Part shown: piece by piece, positions 1 through 7,313 of the stretch
Numbering within the stretch: the first letter of the stretch is position 1
Layout of the letters: each line of letters opens with the position of its first letter
Assembly (NCBI GenBank): GCA_037445185.1
Contig: JBBIKZ010000102.1
Span: 1 to 8,882 of the forward strand
Origin: JANWZL01 sp037445185
GTDB taxonomy: Bacteria > Pseudomonadota > Gammaproteobacteria > Burkholderiales > Thiobacillaceae
Reading direction: 5' to 3'
Length of the DNA: 8,882 nt
Program-made: the position numbers and the translations under genes
Notes under the pieces: model-generated
The model's input: only the letters and a program-made list of their open reading frames with translations
Told to the model about the DNA's origin: nothing
Database searches by the model: none

Positions 1-64
1 CGGATGCGAAACAGGCGGGGATCAACAGGAGCAGCGCCAGGGCGATCTTGCGAGCGAGCGGCAT
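1..64 (-). CDS. Start of a secreted or lipoprotein gene, cut by the window edge
   Basis: Only the first 21 codons are visible, reading MPLARKIALALLLLIPACFA and then S. A basic n-region (R5, K6) followed by a leucine-rich hydrophobic core is a Sec signal peptide. The Cys at residue 18 could be a lipobox cysteine (I-P-A-C), but proline at -2 is atypical, so type I cleavage near C-F-A is equally possible. A GAGG about 8 bases before the ATG is a plausible ribosome binding site. The mature protein lies outside the window, so its function cannot be named. It follows the gene at 516-809 on the same strand. Without element A and one target repeat (381 bp) the gap between them would be only about 70 bp, so the two may once have formed an operon. 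Confidence 0.5.
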   Translation of the reverse strand, partial: MPLARKIALALLLLIPACFAS

Positions 65-93
65 GTCACGGGCCTCGGGTCGGATTAACCCCC

Positions 94-98
94 ATGAT
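94..98. repeat. Target-site duplication of element A, left copy
   Basis: ATGAT here is repeated exactly at 475-479, immediately outside the other terminal repeat of element A. Confidence 0.85.
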
Positions 99-474
99 CC
101 TAAAAACCGCAGTTGGACGCGCCCGAAGGCGGGTTTGTGCGTGTGGGGGGCTCGGCGCGACGACGCCGCGGGGTTGGCGACTGCGTAGCGCGGAGCAGGG
201 GCCCCGCAGGGGATGCGACCGCGGAGCAGGATGCGGGCGCCCCCGGGGCAGTCGCCGGCATCCCCTCCGCTGTCCGATCCCCGCTCACGCGGGGCCCCTC
301 GGACGACGCTACGGGGCGCCCCTGCAAGGGGGAGCGACAAGGCCAGACGCCTTTCCCGACCGGAAGACGGGCGCGTAGCGGTGTCACCCTGCGGGTGAGG
401 TCGATCGAAGGCGGAAATCTCAACACAGGTGCGACCTTGCCGAGGTTTGAAAGCGATCAACTGCGGTTTTTAGG
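99..474 (-). mobile_element. MITE-like inverted-repeat element, copy A (376 bp, long form)
   Basis: The two ends are a perfect 17-bp inverted repeat: CCTAAAAACCGCAGTTG at 99-115 and its reverse complement at 458-474. Direct repeats ATGAT at 94-98 and 475-479 flank it exactly, which indicates a 5-bp target duplication. It is related to copies B and C but lies in the opposite orientation: its left about 75 bp (99-172) and right about 150 bp (324-474) match the reverse complement of B. The middle (about 172-323) is extra GC-rich sequence that accounts for the 141-bp length difference. That middle contains a nested palindrome at 272-304 (outer GTCCGA/TCGGAC, inner CCCCGC/GCGGGG with loop TCAC). 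There is no transposase-like protein. The strand is assigned only relative to B. Confidence 0.88.
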
Positions 475-479
475 ATGAT
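475..479. repeat. Target-site duplication of element A, right copy
   Basis: ATGAT matches positions 94-98 on the other side of the element. The following bases 480-515 are the short 3' untranslated stretch of the gene at 516-809 and show no other feature. Confidence 0.85.
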
Positions 480-515
480 ATGTGATAGCCAGGGGCTGCG
501 GCAGCGTGCGCAGGC

Positions 516-809
516 TCAGCGCCGTGACGGGCCGGGCGTCCCGCCTGCTGCAAGCTCGCACCTGCAGGCGGTCTGCCGTTCCAGGATGGTCGCCTGATAT
601 TCCGACAGGATGTGCTCGCGCCCCTCGGGAGGTGTCCGGCTGAGTGACTCCCTGAAGACGCGGCATTCATGCGCCAGGATCAGGCGATGACATCCGGCCT
701 CGATTTCCGATACCGTCGGGTTCTTTTTCCCGGCCTGCGCGCCGGCACCTGGGTAGGTAGGGCCGAATGCCGCCATGACCAGCATCACCATCATCCAGTT
801 GCTACCCAT
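516..809 (-). CDS. Small secreted four-cysteine protein of unknown function
   Basis: 97 aa. The start at 809 is chosen because GGGAGGTG, a strong Shine-Dalgarno sequence, lies about 2-5 bases upstream, and because the protein then opens directly with a signal peptide. The open frame extends upstream to 884, but that stretch has no comparable site and crosses a hairpin. The hydrophobic core is about residues 5-15 (WMMVMLVMAAF) with probable cleavage after A-Q-A near residue 26. The mature part of about 70 residues has cysteines at 40, 49, 82 and 84 in the pattern C-x8-C and C-x-C, which could form two disulfides or bind a metal in the periplasm. The rest looks helical and charged. I do not recognise the family. 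It is flanked by two copies of the inverted-repeat element, B about 80 bp upstream and A 42 bp downstream. Confidence 0.62.
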   Translation of the reverse strand: MGSNWMMVMLVMAAFGPTYPGAGAQAGKKNPTVSEIEAGCHRLILAHECRVFRESLSRTPPEGREHILSEYQATILERQTACRCELAAGGTPGPSRR

Positions 810-827
810 GTCACCTCCCGTCGTTGT

Positions 828-851
828 CAGCCCCCAAGGCGCAGGGGGCTG
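828..851 (-). promoter_or_regulatory. Perfect hairpin in the leader of the four-cysteine protein gene
   Basis: CAGCCCCC at 828-835 pairs perfectly with GGGGGCTG at 844-851 around an 8-base loop. It ends about 8-10 bases before the Shine-Dalgarno region of the gene at 516-809. In the mRNA it would form a very stable 8-bp stem just upstream of the ribosome binding site. It could stabilise the mRNA, affect translation, or be a leftover terminator; there is no T-run on either side to favour the last. A regulatory role is inference. Confidence 0.4.
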
Positions 852-883
852 TCTTGGGTGATCGCCCATGGATGCAAGCAACA

Positions 884-888
884 ATCAT
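884..888. repeat. Target-site duplication of element B, left copy
   Basis: ATCAT is repeated exactly at 1124-1128, directly outside the opposite terminal repeat of element B. Confidence 0.85.
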
Positions 889-1123
889 CCTAAAAACCTC
901 AGTTGACCGCTCCTTGGCCTTCGCAAAGACGCATGGAACCTGACGTTTGCGCCTCTGAGCACGCTCACCCGGAAGGTGAGGCCGCTACGCGCCCGCTTTC
1001 GGGTCTGTGCGCGCGTCTGGCTGCGTTGCTCCTCCTTGCGGGGAACGACCCCGCGGCGTCGTCGCGCCTTGCCAGCCACACGCACAAACCCGCCTTCGGG
1101 CGAGTTCAACTGAGGTTTTTAGG
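889..1123 (+). mobile_element. MITE-like inverted-repeat element, copy B (235 bp)
   Basis: The ends form an 18-bp perfect inverted repeat, CCTAAAAACCTCAGTTGA at 889-906 and its complement at 1106-1123, bordered by the 5-bp direct repeat ATCAT. It matches copy C at 8642-8876 with the same length, the same orientation and two differences by eye (near 956 and at 1103). Internal structure is rich. CTCACC/GGTGAG forms a hairpin at 964-980. A long imperfect stem pairs 991-1023 with 1073-1101. Its tip is GCGGGG/CCCCGC at 1038-1054 around AACGA. No transposase is encoded. It lies about 80 bp upstream of the gene at 516-809 and may displace or supply promoter sequence. Confidence 0.9.
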
Positions 1124-1128
1124 ATCAT
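1124..1128. repeat. Target-site duplication of element B, right copy
   Basis: ATCAT matches 884-888. The stretch from here to 1260 contains no gene or structure that I can support. Confidence 0.85.
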
Positions 1129-1260
1129 GCCGCTATCCCAGGGCGTGGCGGAACGCAAGCCAACCCGGGCTGAAAGGAGCGAGGACAAACGGTCTCGGGC
1201 ATATGGGCGGCCAAGTTTGCTGCGTGGCGCATGGCCGAACGATGCCCGGTTGGATGACAC

Positions 1261-1281
1261 GATGCACCGCGAGGGTGCATC
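1261..1281 (-). terminator. Perfect hairpin just past the DUF4412-like gene
   Basis: GATGCACC at 1261-1268 and GGTGCATC at 1274-1281 form an 8-bp perfect stem with a 5-base loop (GCGAG), starting 13 bases after the stop codon of the minus-strand gene at 1295-2122. The position suits a transcription terminator or an mRNA 3'-end protecting hairpin. No T-run follows it in the direction of transcription, so intrinsic termination is unproven. Confidence 0.4.
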
Positions 1282-1294
1282 AGCACACATCAGC

Positions 1295-2122
1295 TCAGGG
1301 CCGGTTGACCTGATAACCGGCGGGGATTTCGAACAGTTCGTCCTTCAGCGCCGCTTCGGAGACGTTCTCGTAGACCAGGCTCACGCGCGTGGCCATGCGG
1401 CGCGCCAGATTGGCCATGGGGCCGGCGCCCTCGTAGTCGACCTGGATTTCGAAGGCGCACAGCATGCCCTTGGGCAGGATGCGGCGCAGCACCTCGTTGA
1501 CGCCCTGCACCTGGGTGGCGGCGGCCCGACCCTGGTTGGGCACGCCGATGAACAGGTCCTGGGCCGGAATGGCCTTGATGAAGGGGTCGATGTGGCGCTG
1601 CTCGCGGGTGTTGGGGGCAAGCCAGACCTGGCCATCCAGGTTCACCACCACCTTCTCCTGTCCCATGCTGCCGGGCAGGCTGGCCTTGACCTGATGCTCG
1701 ACGCATACCCACGGCGTGAGGTCGTGTTTGCGGCCGGTGGGGCTAAGGTCGAGCTTGAGGTCCTTGCCCTTCGCTGCCCCCTTCTGCTCGCCCACTTCCA
1801 GCCGGCGCACCTCCGCCTGCCTGAGGAGGTGATCGATGAAGACGAGCTCGCGCTGCTTGAGGTCGTAGAGATAGGTGTAGCTGCGCCCGCGCTCGGTCAG
1901 GTCGCGACGCAGACGGTCTTTCTTCAGGTAGAGCGCTTCCTGGTTGCGGTTCGGCCGGCTGAGGGCGGAGACCTGGCTGAAGCCGTTCAGGGTCAGGTCG
2001 GCTCGGGTCGGCGTGACCACGCACGCCGCCACGGCAGCGGGCAGAACGAGGGCGGCGAGCGCGCGCCGCAGGGCTCGTGTCGCTGCCGCGGTGCCGCTGG
2101 GGTCGGCAGCCCTCGGATGCAC
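1295..2122 (-). CDS. Secreted DUF4412-like protein beside an MMPL exporter
   Basis: 275 aa from the GTG at 2122. This start puts a signal peptide at the N-terminus: basic ALRRA near residues 17-21, hydrophobic core 22-36, and a likely cleavage site TPTRA|DL at 41/42. The mature protein starts with LTLNGFSQVSAL. It has a charged, beta-rich pattern (residues 64-108, with YTYLYDLKQRELVFID) and closes with LFEIPAGYQV (263-272), an ending I associate with DUF4412-type periplasmic proteins; this family call is from memory of sequence style. The open frame continues upstream to an ATG at 2341 that overlaps the MMPL stop codon as ATGA. That would add 73 residues translated from palindromic repeats at 2208-2278 and bury the signal peptide, so I prefer the GTG, although it has no good ribosome binding site. 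It probably works in the periplasm with the exporter encoded upstream. Confidence 0.68.
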   Translation of the reverse strand: MHPRAADPSGTAAATRALRRALAALVLPAAVAACVVTPTRADLTLNGFSQVSALSRPNRNQEALYLKKDRLRRDLTERGRSYTYLYDLKQRELVFIDHLLRQAEVRRLEVGEQKGAAKGKDLKLDLSPTGRKHDLTPWVCVEHQVKASLPGSMGQEKVVVNLDGQVWLAPNTREQRHIDPFIKAIPAQDLFIGVPNQGRAAATQVQGVNEVLRRILPKGMLCAFEIQVDYEGAGPMANLARRMATRVSLVYENVSEAALKDELFEIPAGYQVNRP

Positions 2123-2207
2123 CAGGCCGCGCTTGGGCGGACGGGCCGGACGGAGGGCTACTGATACGGCCCTTGAATGATAGATGTCGGCCAGTCGTAG
2201 TTCGGCC

Positions 2208-2278
2208 CGTAGGTCGAGCTTCAGCCCGACACCCGAAAATCGCAAAGACGACCCCGTTGGGCTGAAGCCCGACCTACG
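2208..2278. repeat. Inverted pair of REP-like palindromes
   Basis: Two copies of a 23-bp palindromic unit face each other: 2208-2230 begins CGTAGGTCGAGC and reads into CAGCCCGAC, and the unit at 2256-2278 is its near reverse complement ending GACCTACG. They share the CGTAGGTC core with units at 4726-4748 and 5378-5400. Each unit can fold on itself, and the pair can fold together around a 25-bp spacer. Such paired palindromes are typical of dispersed REP-type intergenic repeats. This pair lies in the gap between the MMPL and DUF4412-like genes, where it could modulate transcript stability. Confidence 0.75.
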
Positions 2279-2337
2279 CGATGATCGACGATTCGGGTTC
2301 ATGGCGTACGGCTTGTCCAAGGGCCGGATGAATAAGC

Positions 2338-4590
2338 TCATGGTTGCGGTTTTACACGTTCGTGGGGGTTGAGGCTACGGTAAATGCGCATGAGTGGTCC
2401 GGGTGCCCACCAGTTCCAAGCACCCAAAAGCCGCAAGGTTGCCGGCACCAGCAGCATGCGCACGACGGTGGCATCCACCGCGACCGAGATCAGCAGCCCC
2501 AGGGCGGTGGCCTTCATGAACACCGCGTCCGCCGTGGCGAAGCTCGCCAGCACCAGGCCGATGAGCAGGGCCGCGCTGGTGATGACGGGGCCGCTCTTCT
2601 GGATGCCCGTGGCCACGGCCTCGGTATTGTCGCCCAGGGCGAGGCTGGCCTCCTTGACCCGGGACAGCAGGAAGACCTCGTAGTCGATGGCCAGGCTGAA
2701 GGCGGTGGCGAAGATCAGGACCAGCACGGTGCCGTCCATCTGGCCCTGGGGGGTGAACCCGAGCAGGTCCGACAGGTGACCGTCCTGGAAGATCCAGACG
2801 AGCCCGCCGAAGGTGGCGGTGAGGGACAGCAGGTTGGCCAGCACGGCCTTCACGGGCAGGACCACGCTGCCCAGCATGAAAAAGAGCAGGACGAAGATGA
2901 CGACGACGATGGCAGCGATCACCCAGGGCACGCCGGTGCGCAAGGCATGCATGTAATCGACCTGGTCGGCGGGGAAGCCGCCCACGTGCAGGGTCTTCAT
3001 GCCGTCCGGCAGCGGCAGGGCGCGGATGCGTTCGGCCAGCCCGCGCGCTGCGTCGGAGTTCGGCGGCGGCGTGTAGTGCACGTAGAGCAGGCTCTGGTCG
3101 CCGCGGGCGAATTGATCCAGGGCTGTGGCAGCGAGCGGGAAGTCCGCCGGATGGGCGTACATCAGGCGGTAATCCTCCAGCGACAGGGTCTCGTCCAGGG
3201 TGGTGAGGCCGACCACCCGGCTCACCCCGGGCAGGGTCTGGAGCTCGCGGCTCATGGCGTGCAGGGCGGCGAGCCCCTTGTCCCGGTGGGCGGGGCCTTC
3301 GGTGCGCGCGACCAGCACCAGCGGGATGAGATGGGCATCGGGAAACTCCCGCTCGATGGTCTCCTGCACCACGCGGCTCTCGACACCGATGGGCAGGGAT
3401 TTATGATCGGCCGGCCCCAGCTGCAGATGGGCCAGCGGCACACCCAGCGCCAGCAGGACCAGGGTCGTGGTCAGCAGCACGGCGACGGCGCGCCGCATGA
3501 CGAAATGGCTGAAGGCATACCACCGACGCCTGGCCTCCCGACGCGCCTGGCGGCGGATAAGTAGCGGCAGGGACAACCGTTCGATGCGTCCGCCCAGGAT
3601 GGCGAGCAGGGCCGGCAAGACCAGGATGGCGGTGAGCATGGCGACCGTCACGCCGATCGCCGCCGCCAAGGCCATGTTGTGGAAGAAGCGCTGCGGCAGC
3701 AGCGTGAGACACAGCACGGCTGCGGCCACCGTGGTCCCGCTGAAGGCGACGGTGCGGCCTGCGCTCATGAGGGTGGCGGTGAGCGCATTGGCGTTGCCAC
3801 GGCCCAGTTCCTCGCGGAAGCGGGAAACGATGAACAGGCCGTAGTCGATGGCCAGCCCCAATCCCAGCATGGACACGACATGGGTGGCGTAGACGCTCAC
3901 CGTGGTCATTTCGCCGAAGGCCTTGAGCAGGGCCGTGCCGATCACCACCGTGCAACCGCCGATGACCAGCGGCAGCGCGGCGGCCACCAGGGAGCCGAAC
4001 ACCCAGATCAGGGCGGGGACGAGCAGCGCGAAGCTCAACCACTCCACCCGCGGCACATCCCGCTCCAGCGCCTCGCGCATGTCGACATAGGTGGCCAGTT
4101 CGCCGCCAAGCCGGATCTCGAGCTGCCCATGGTCGGCGAGCTGGCTGCGCAGACGCTGGAAGGCGCCCACCCCTTCATCCTGACCGCGTGGCAACCAGAC
4201 CAGGGCAAAGGTCATGTCGCCGGCGGCGTTGCGCAGGCGCGCGTCGAGCGAGTCGTAGTAACTCTCCACGCGGCGCACGTCGGGATTGCGCGTGAGCGCC
4301 CGGATGACCCCCAGCACGGCGTTGCGGAAGGCGGGGGAGTCCACGTTCGGGTCGAGTCCCTGCCTCGCCCGCATGAGCAGGATGACCGGCGTGTCGTCCC
4401 GTCCGAAGCGCTCCCGCAGGGCCGAGCGCGCACGGGCCGCATCGCTGCCATCGATCTCCCAGCCCGGGGCGGGGTGGAGCCGCTGCAGGGTGTCTCGGCC
4501 GTAAAAGGCACTGAGTCCCAGCGCCAACAGGGCCATCAGCACGAATGACCAGGGGTGTCGTTCGATCAGGTGACCCAGGGACTGGAACAT
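2338..4590 (-). CDS. MMPL-family (RND superfamily) exporter
   Basis: 750 aa with the duplicated RND/MMPL architecture. TM1 is at about 14-30 and a periplasmic loop spans about 31-183. A block of five TM helices covers about 184-335 and a charged cytoplasmic stretch RRQARREARRR lies at 346-356. TM7 is at about 367-385, a second periplasmic loop at about 386-553, and a second five-helix block at about 554-725. The proton-relay Asp-Tyr pairs are D249-Y250 (in GLAIDYGLFIVSRFREEL) and D636-Y637 (in LAIDYEVFLLSRVKEA). Both resemble MmpL proteins, as does the C-terminal VDATVVRMLLVPATLRLLG followed by WNWWAP. Members use the proton gradient to move lipids or other hydrophobic molecules across the inner membrane; the substrate here is unknown. 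Nothing key is missing and the length fits a complete transporter. The ATG at 4590 has only a weak ribosome binding site. It is first in a probable unit with the DUF4412-like gene. Confidence 0.93.
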   Translation of the reverse strand: MFQSLGHLIERHPWSFVLMALLALGLSAFYGRDTLQRLHPAPGWEIDGSDAARARSALRERFGRDDTPVILLMRARQGLDPNVDSPAFRNAVLGVIRALTRNPDVRRVESYYDSLDARLRNAAGDMTFALVWLPRGQDEGVGAFQRLRSQLADHGQLEIRLGGELATYVDMREALERDVPRVEWLSFALLVPALIWVFGSLVAAALPLVIGGCTVVIGTALLKAFGEMTTVSVYATHVVSMLGLGLAIDYGLFIVSRFREELGRGNANALTATLMSAGRTVAFSGTTVAAAVLCLTLLPQRFFHNMALAAAIGVTVAMLTAILVLPALLAILGGRIERLSLPLLIRRQARREARRRWYAFSHFVMRRAVAVLLTTTLVLLALGVPLAHLQLGPADHKSLPIGVESRVVQETIEREFPDAHLIPLVLVARTEGPAHRDKGLAALHAMSRELQTLPGVSRVVGLTTLDETLSLEDYRLMYAHPADFPLAATALDQFARGDQSLLYVHYTPPPNSDAARGLAERIRALPLPDGMKTLHVGGFPADQVDYMHALRTGVPWVIAAIVVVIFVLLFFMLGSVVLPVKAVLANLLSLTATFGGLVWIFQDGHLSDLLGFTPQGQMDGTVLVLIFATAFSLAIDYEVFLLSRVKEASLALGDNTEAVATGIQKSGPVITSAALLIGLVLASFATADAVFMKATALGLLISVAVDATVVRMLLVPATLRLLGAWNWWAPGPLMRIYRSLNPHERVKPQP

Positions 4591-4653
4591 GGCTGGTGGG
4601 AGGGCGCGCGGGTCGCTGATGATACCCGTGCCCGCTTCGGTCTGCTCGGCAAG

Positions 4654-4676
4654 CGATCCGGGATCGGCCCGGATCG
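4654..4676. promoter_or_regulatory. Perfect inverted repeat in the divergent promoter region
   Basis: CGATCCGGG at 4654-4662 and CCCGGATCG at 4668-4676 form a perfect 9-bp dyad around ATCGG, centred about 75 bp upstream of the MMPL start and about 170 bp upstream of the divergent gene. It does not share the CGTAGGTC core of the REP-like palindromes. Size and location fit an operator for a dimeric regulator, such as those of the TetR family that often control MMPL exporters, but no regulator gene is in the window and a simple stem-loop is the alternative. Confidence 0.38.
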
Positions 4677-4690
4677 TCCATTGCGCCGGC

Positions 4691-4780
4691 GTCGGCCCGA
4701 AGGCGAGCCCCCGGCAGGCGGCGGTCGTAGGTCAGGCTCAAGCCTGACGAATTCGGCGATTTACAGTCGGCCCGAAGGCC
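4691..4780. repeat. Short direct repeat in the divergent intergenic region
   Basis: GTCGGCCCGAAGGC occurs at 4691-4704 and again at 4767-4780, on either side of the palindrome at 4726-4748. The arrangement suggests intergenic repeat material assembled in the 245-bp gap between the MMPL gene and the plus-strand gene at 4836. No convincing -35/-10 promoter pair was found in this gap. Confidence 0.45.
4726..4748 (+). repeat. REP-like palindrome
   Basis: A 23-bp unit beginning CGTAGGTCAGGCT and closing AAGCCTGAC: GTCAGGCT pairs with AGCCTGAC almost without a loop. Same family as 2208-2278 and 5378-5400. It is in opposite orientation to the unit at 5378-5400, so the two bracket the gene at 4836-5318. 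Confidence 0.7.
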
Positions 4781-4835
4781 AACTCACTGCTATCTGCTCG
4801 AAACCATGGCGGGAATCGCCGATTGGGACTACCCT

Positions 4836-5318
4836 ATGGACATGAAGCAAACACGCCCCTTCCCCACGGCCCGCCCGATCCGTCTTCGCCTCGCGGCGGC
4901 ACTCCTGGCGCTGGGACTGCTCGATCCGGTGATGGCCGCCCCACCCGCCGGGCCGGAGACGGCAGCCGTGACCAAGGTGCAGTTGGCCGGCGAGCCCGCC
5001 ACGCCCGAGTCCGAGGTCAAGCTTGACCCCATGGCCTCCCTGCGGGCGCTCAGTGCCTACCTCACGCCGGACGACATCAACGAGCTGTCCCTGTACCTGC
5101 GCGACGTGGTGGTCGACATCCTCAGGGGGACCCAGGACGCGACGCTACCGCCCGACCTGGCCTTCAAGCTGGCGGTGCTGGAGAAGCGGTTCCGCAAGGA
5201 AGGGGACGTCTACCTGCAGCAGGCCCTGCGCAATCTCGACCGCGACCTCAGGCGCTTCCTGCAGAGCCTGCCGGTGCCGGTCCAGCTCCCCGAGTTGCGC
5301 GCCACGAATGAGAACTAG
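4836..5318 (+). CDS. Small secreted helical protein, unknown family
   Basis: 160 aa if started at the ATG at 4836 (158 from 4842; an upstream ATG at 4806 would give 170). The later starts are preferred because they place the signal peptide near the N-terminus: basic RPIRLRLA, hydrophobic core LAAALLALGLL, and cleavage at VMA|APPAG. Neither has a strong ribosome binding site. After a Pro/Ala-rich linker comes a compact, mostly helical domain of about 95 residues. It starts LDPMASLRALSAYLTPDDINEL, with leucine-spaced helices through YLRDVVVDIL, FKLAVLEKRFRKEGD and ALRNLDRDLRRFLQSL, and ends in a short polar tail. There is no cysteine and no catalytic motif. I do not recognise the family. It is transcribed divergently from the MMPL exporter, so it may be a periplasmic partner of the export system; that is inference from position only. 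Confidence 0.65.
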   Translation: MDMKQTRPFPTARPIRLRLAAALLALGLLDPVMAAPPAGPETAAVTKVQLAGEPATPESEVKLDPMASLRALSAYLTPDDINELSLYLRDVVVDILRGTQDATLPPDLAFKLAVLEKRFRKEGDVYLQQALRNLDRDLRRFLQSLPVPVQLPELRATNEN

Positions 5319-5377
5319 CCTCAGCCGGGTCGGGTGCAGGTCAGCCCTCAGGCCAACACCGCCCTGCGCCGAACCCC

Positions 5378-5400
5378 GTCAGGCTGAAGCCTGACCTACG
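5378..5400 (-). repeat. REP-like palindrome between convergent genes
   Basis: A 23-bp unit starting GTCAGGCTGAAGCCTGAC and ending CTACG; the arms GTCAGGCT and AGCCTGAC pair. A looser related sequence (CAGGTCAGCCCTCAGGCC) lies upstream at 5337-5354. It is located in the 125-bp gap between the stop codons of the plus-strand gene at 4836 and the minus-strand ettA, where a bidirectional stem-loop could end or protect both transcripts. No T-run is present. Confidence 0.65.
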
Positions 5401-5443
5401 GCCGCACCCGCCACTCCATAGCGCGCGAACGAGCCCCCCCTCC

Positions 5444-7108
<1,665 letters not shown>

Positions 7109-7141
7109 GATCGAGTACGATGCGTGGGTCAACAAAACCGA

Positions 7142-7147
7142 ATTGTA
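7142..7147 (-). promoter_or_regulatory. Possible -10 element for ettA
   Basis: Read on the minus strand, TACAAT matches the sigma-70 -10 consensus at five of six positions and lies 33 bases upstream of the ettA start, giving a leader of roughly 25-30 bases. No good -35 hexamer is found 16-19 bases upstream, so the call rests on the -10 alone. Confidence 0.35.
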
Positions 7148-7201
7148 GCCGGTTGCCCGGCTTGCCTCGCGATACCCTGACCCATACCACCATGAACTAC
7201 G

Positions 7202-7227
7202 CACGGTGTGCGCCGTAGCGCACCGTG
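7202..7227. repeat. REP-like hairpin between ettA and the insertion sequence
   Basis: CACGGTG at 7202-7208 pairs with CACCGTG at 7221-7227. Inside, CGC (7211-7213) can pair with GCG (7218-7220) around CGTA, leaving a two-base bulge. Just after it a second dyad, GACAGGC at 7234-7240 and GCCTGTC at 7255-7261, reaches into the IS end. Several IS families prefer to insert at intergenic hairpins, so the first hairpin may mark the insertion target. Confidence 0.45.
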
Positions 7228-7313
7228 GGGTGGGACAGGCCAGCACGGCTAGCAGCCTGTCGGACTTGATATATACCACAAACATAATCGTTGATTTGCG
7301 CACAGGGGCAGAC

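Noticed and set aside
885..1109. A real protein gene within MITE B (74 codons) and the matching 121-codon frame in copy A
   Set aside because: The start would be a TTG in the terminal repeat with no ribosome binding site, and several other frames of this GC-rich element are also open. Kept only as a finding to test.
1007..2164. A 385-codon plus-strand open frame starting inside MITE B
   Set aside because: It is mostly antisense to the DUF4412-like gene, starts inside a mobile element and has no recognisable domain.
2344..4548. Long open frames on the plus strand opposite the MMPL gene
   Set aside because: Their translations are low-complexity, rich in Gly, His, Gln and Arg, as expected from the antisense of a GC-rich gene, while the minus strand gives an intact membrane protein.
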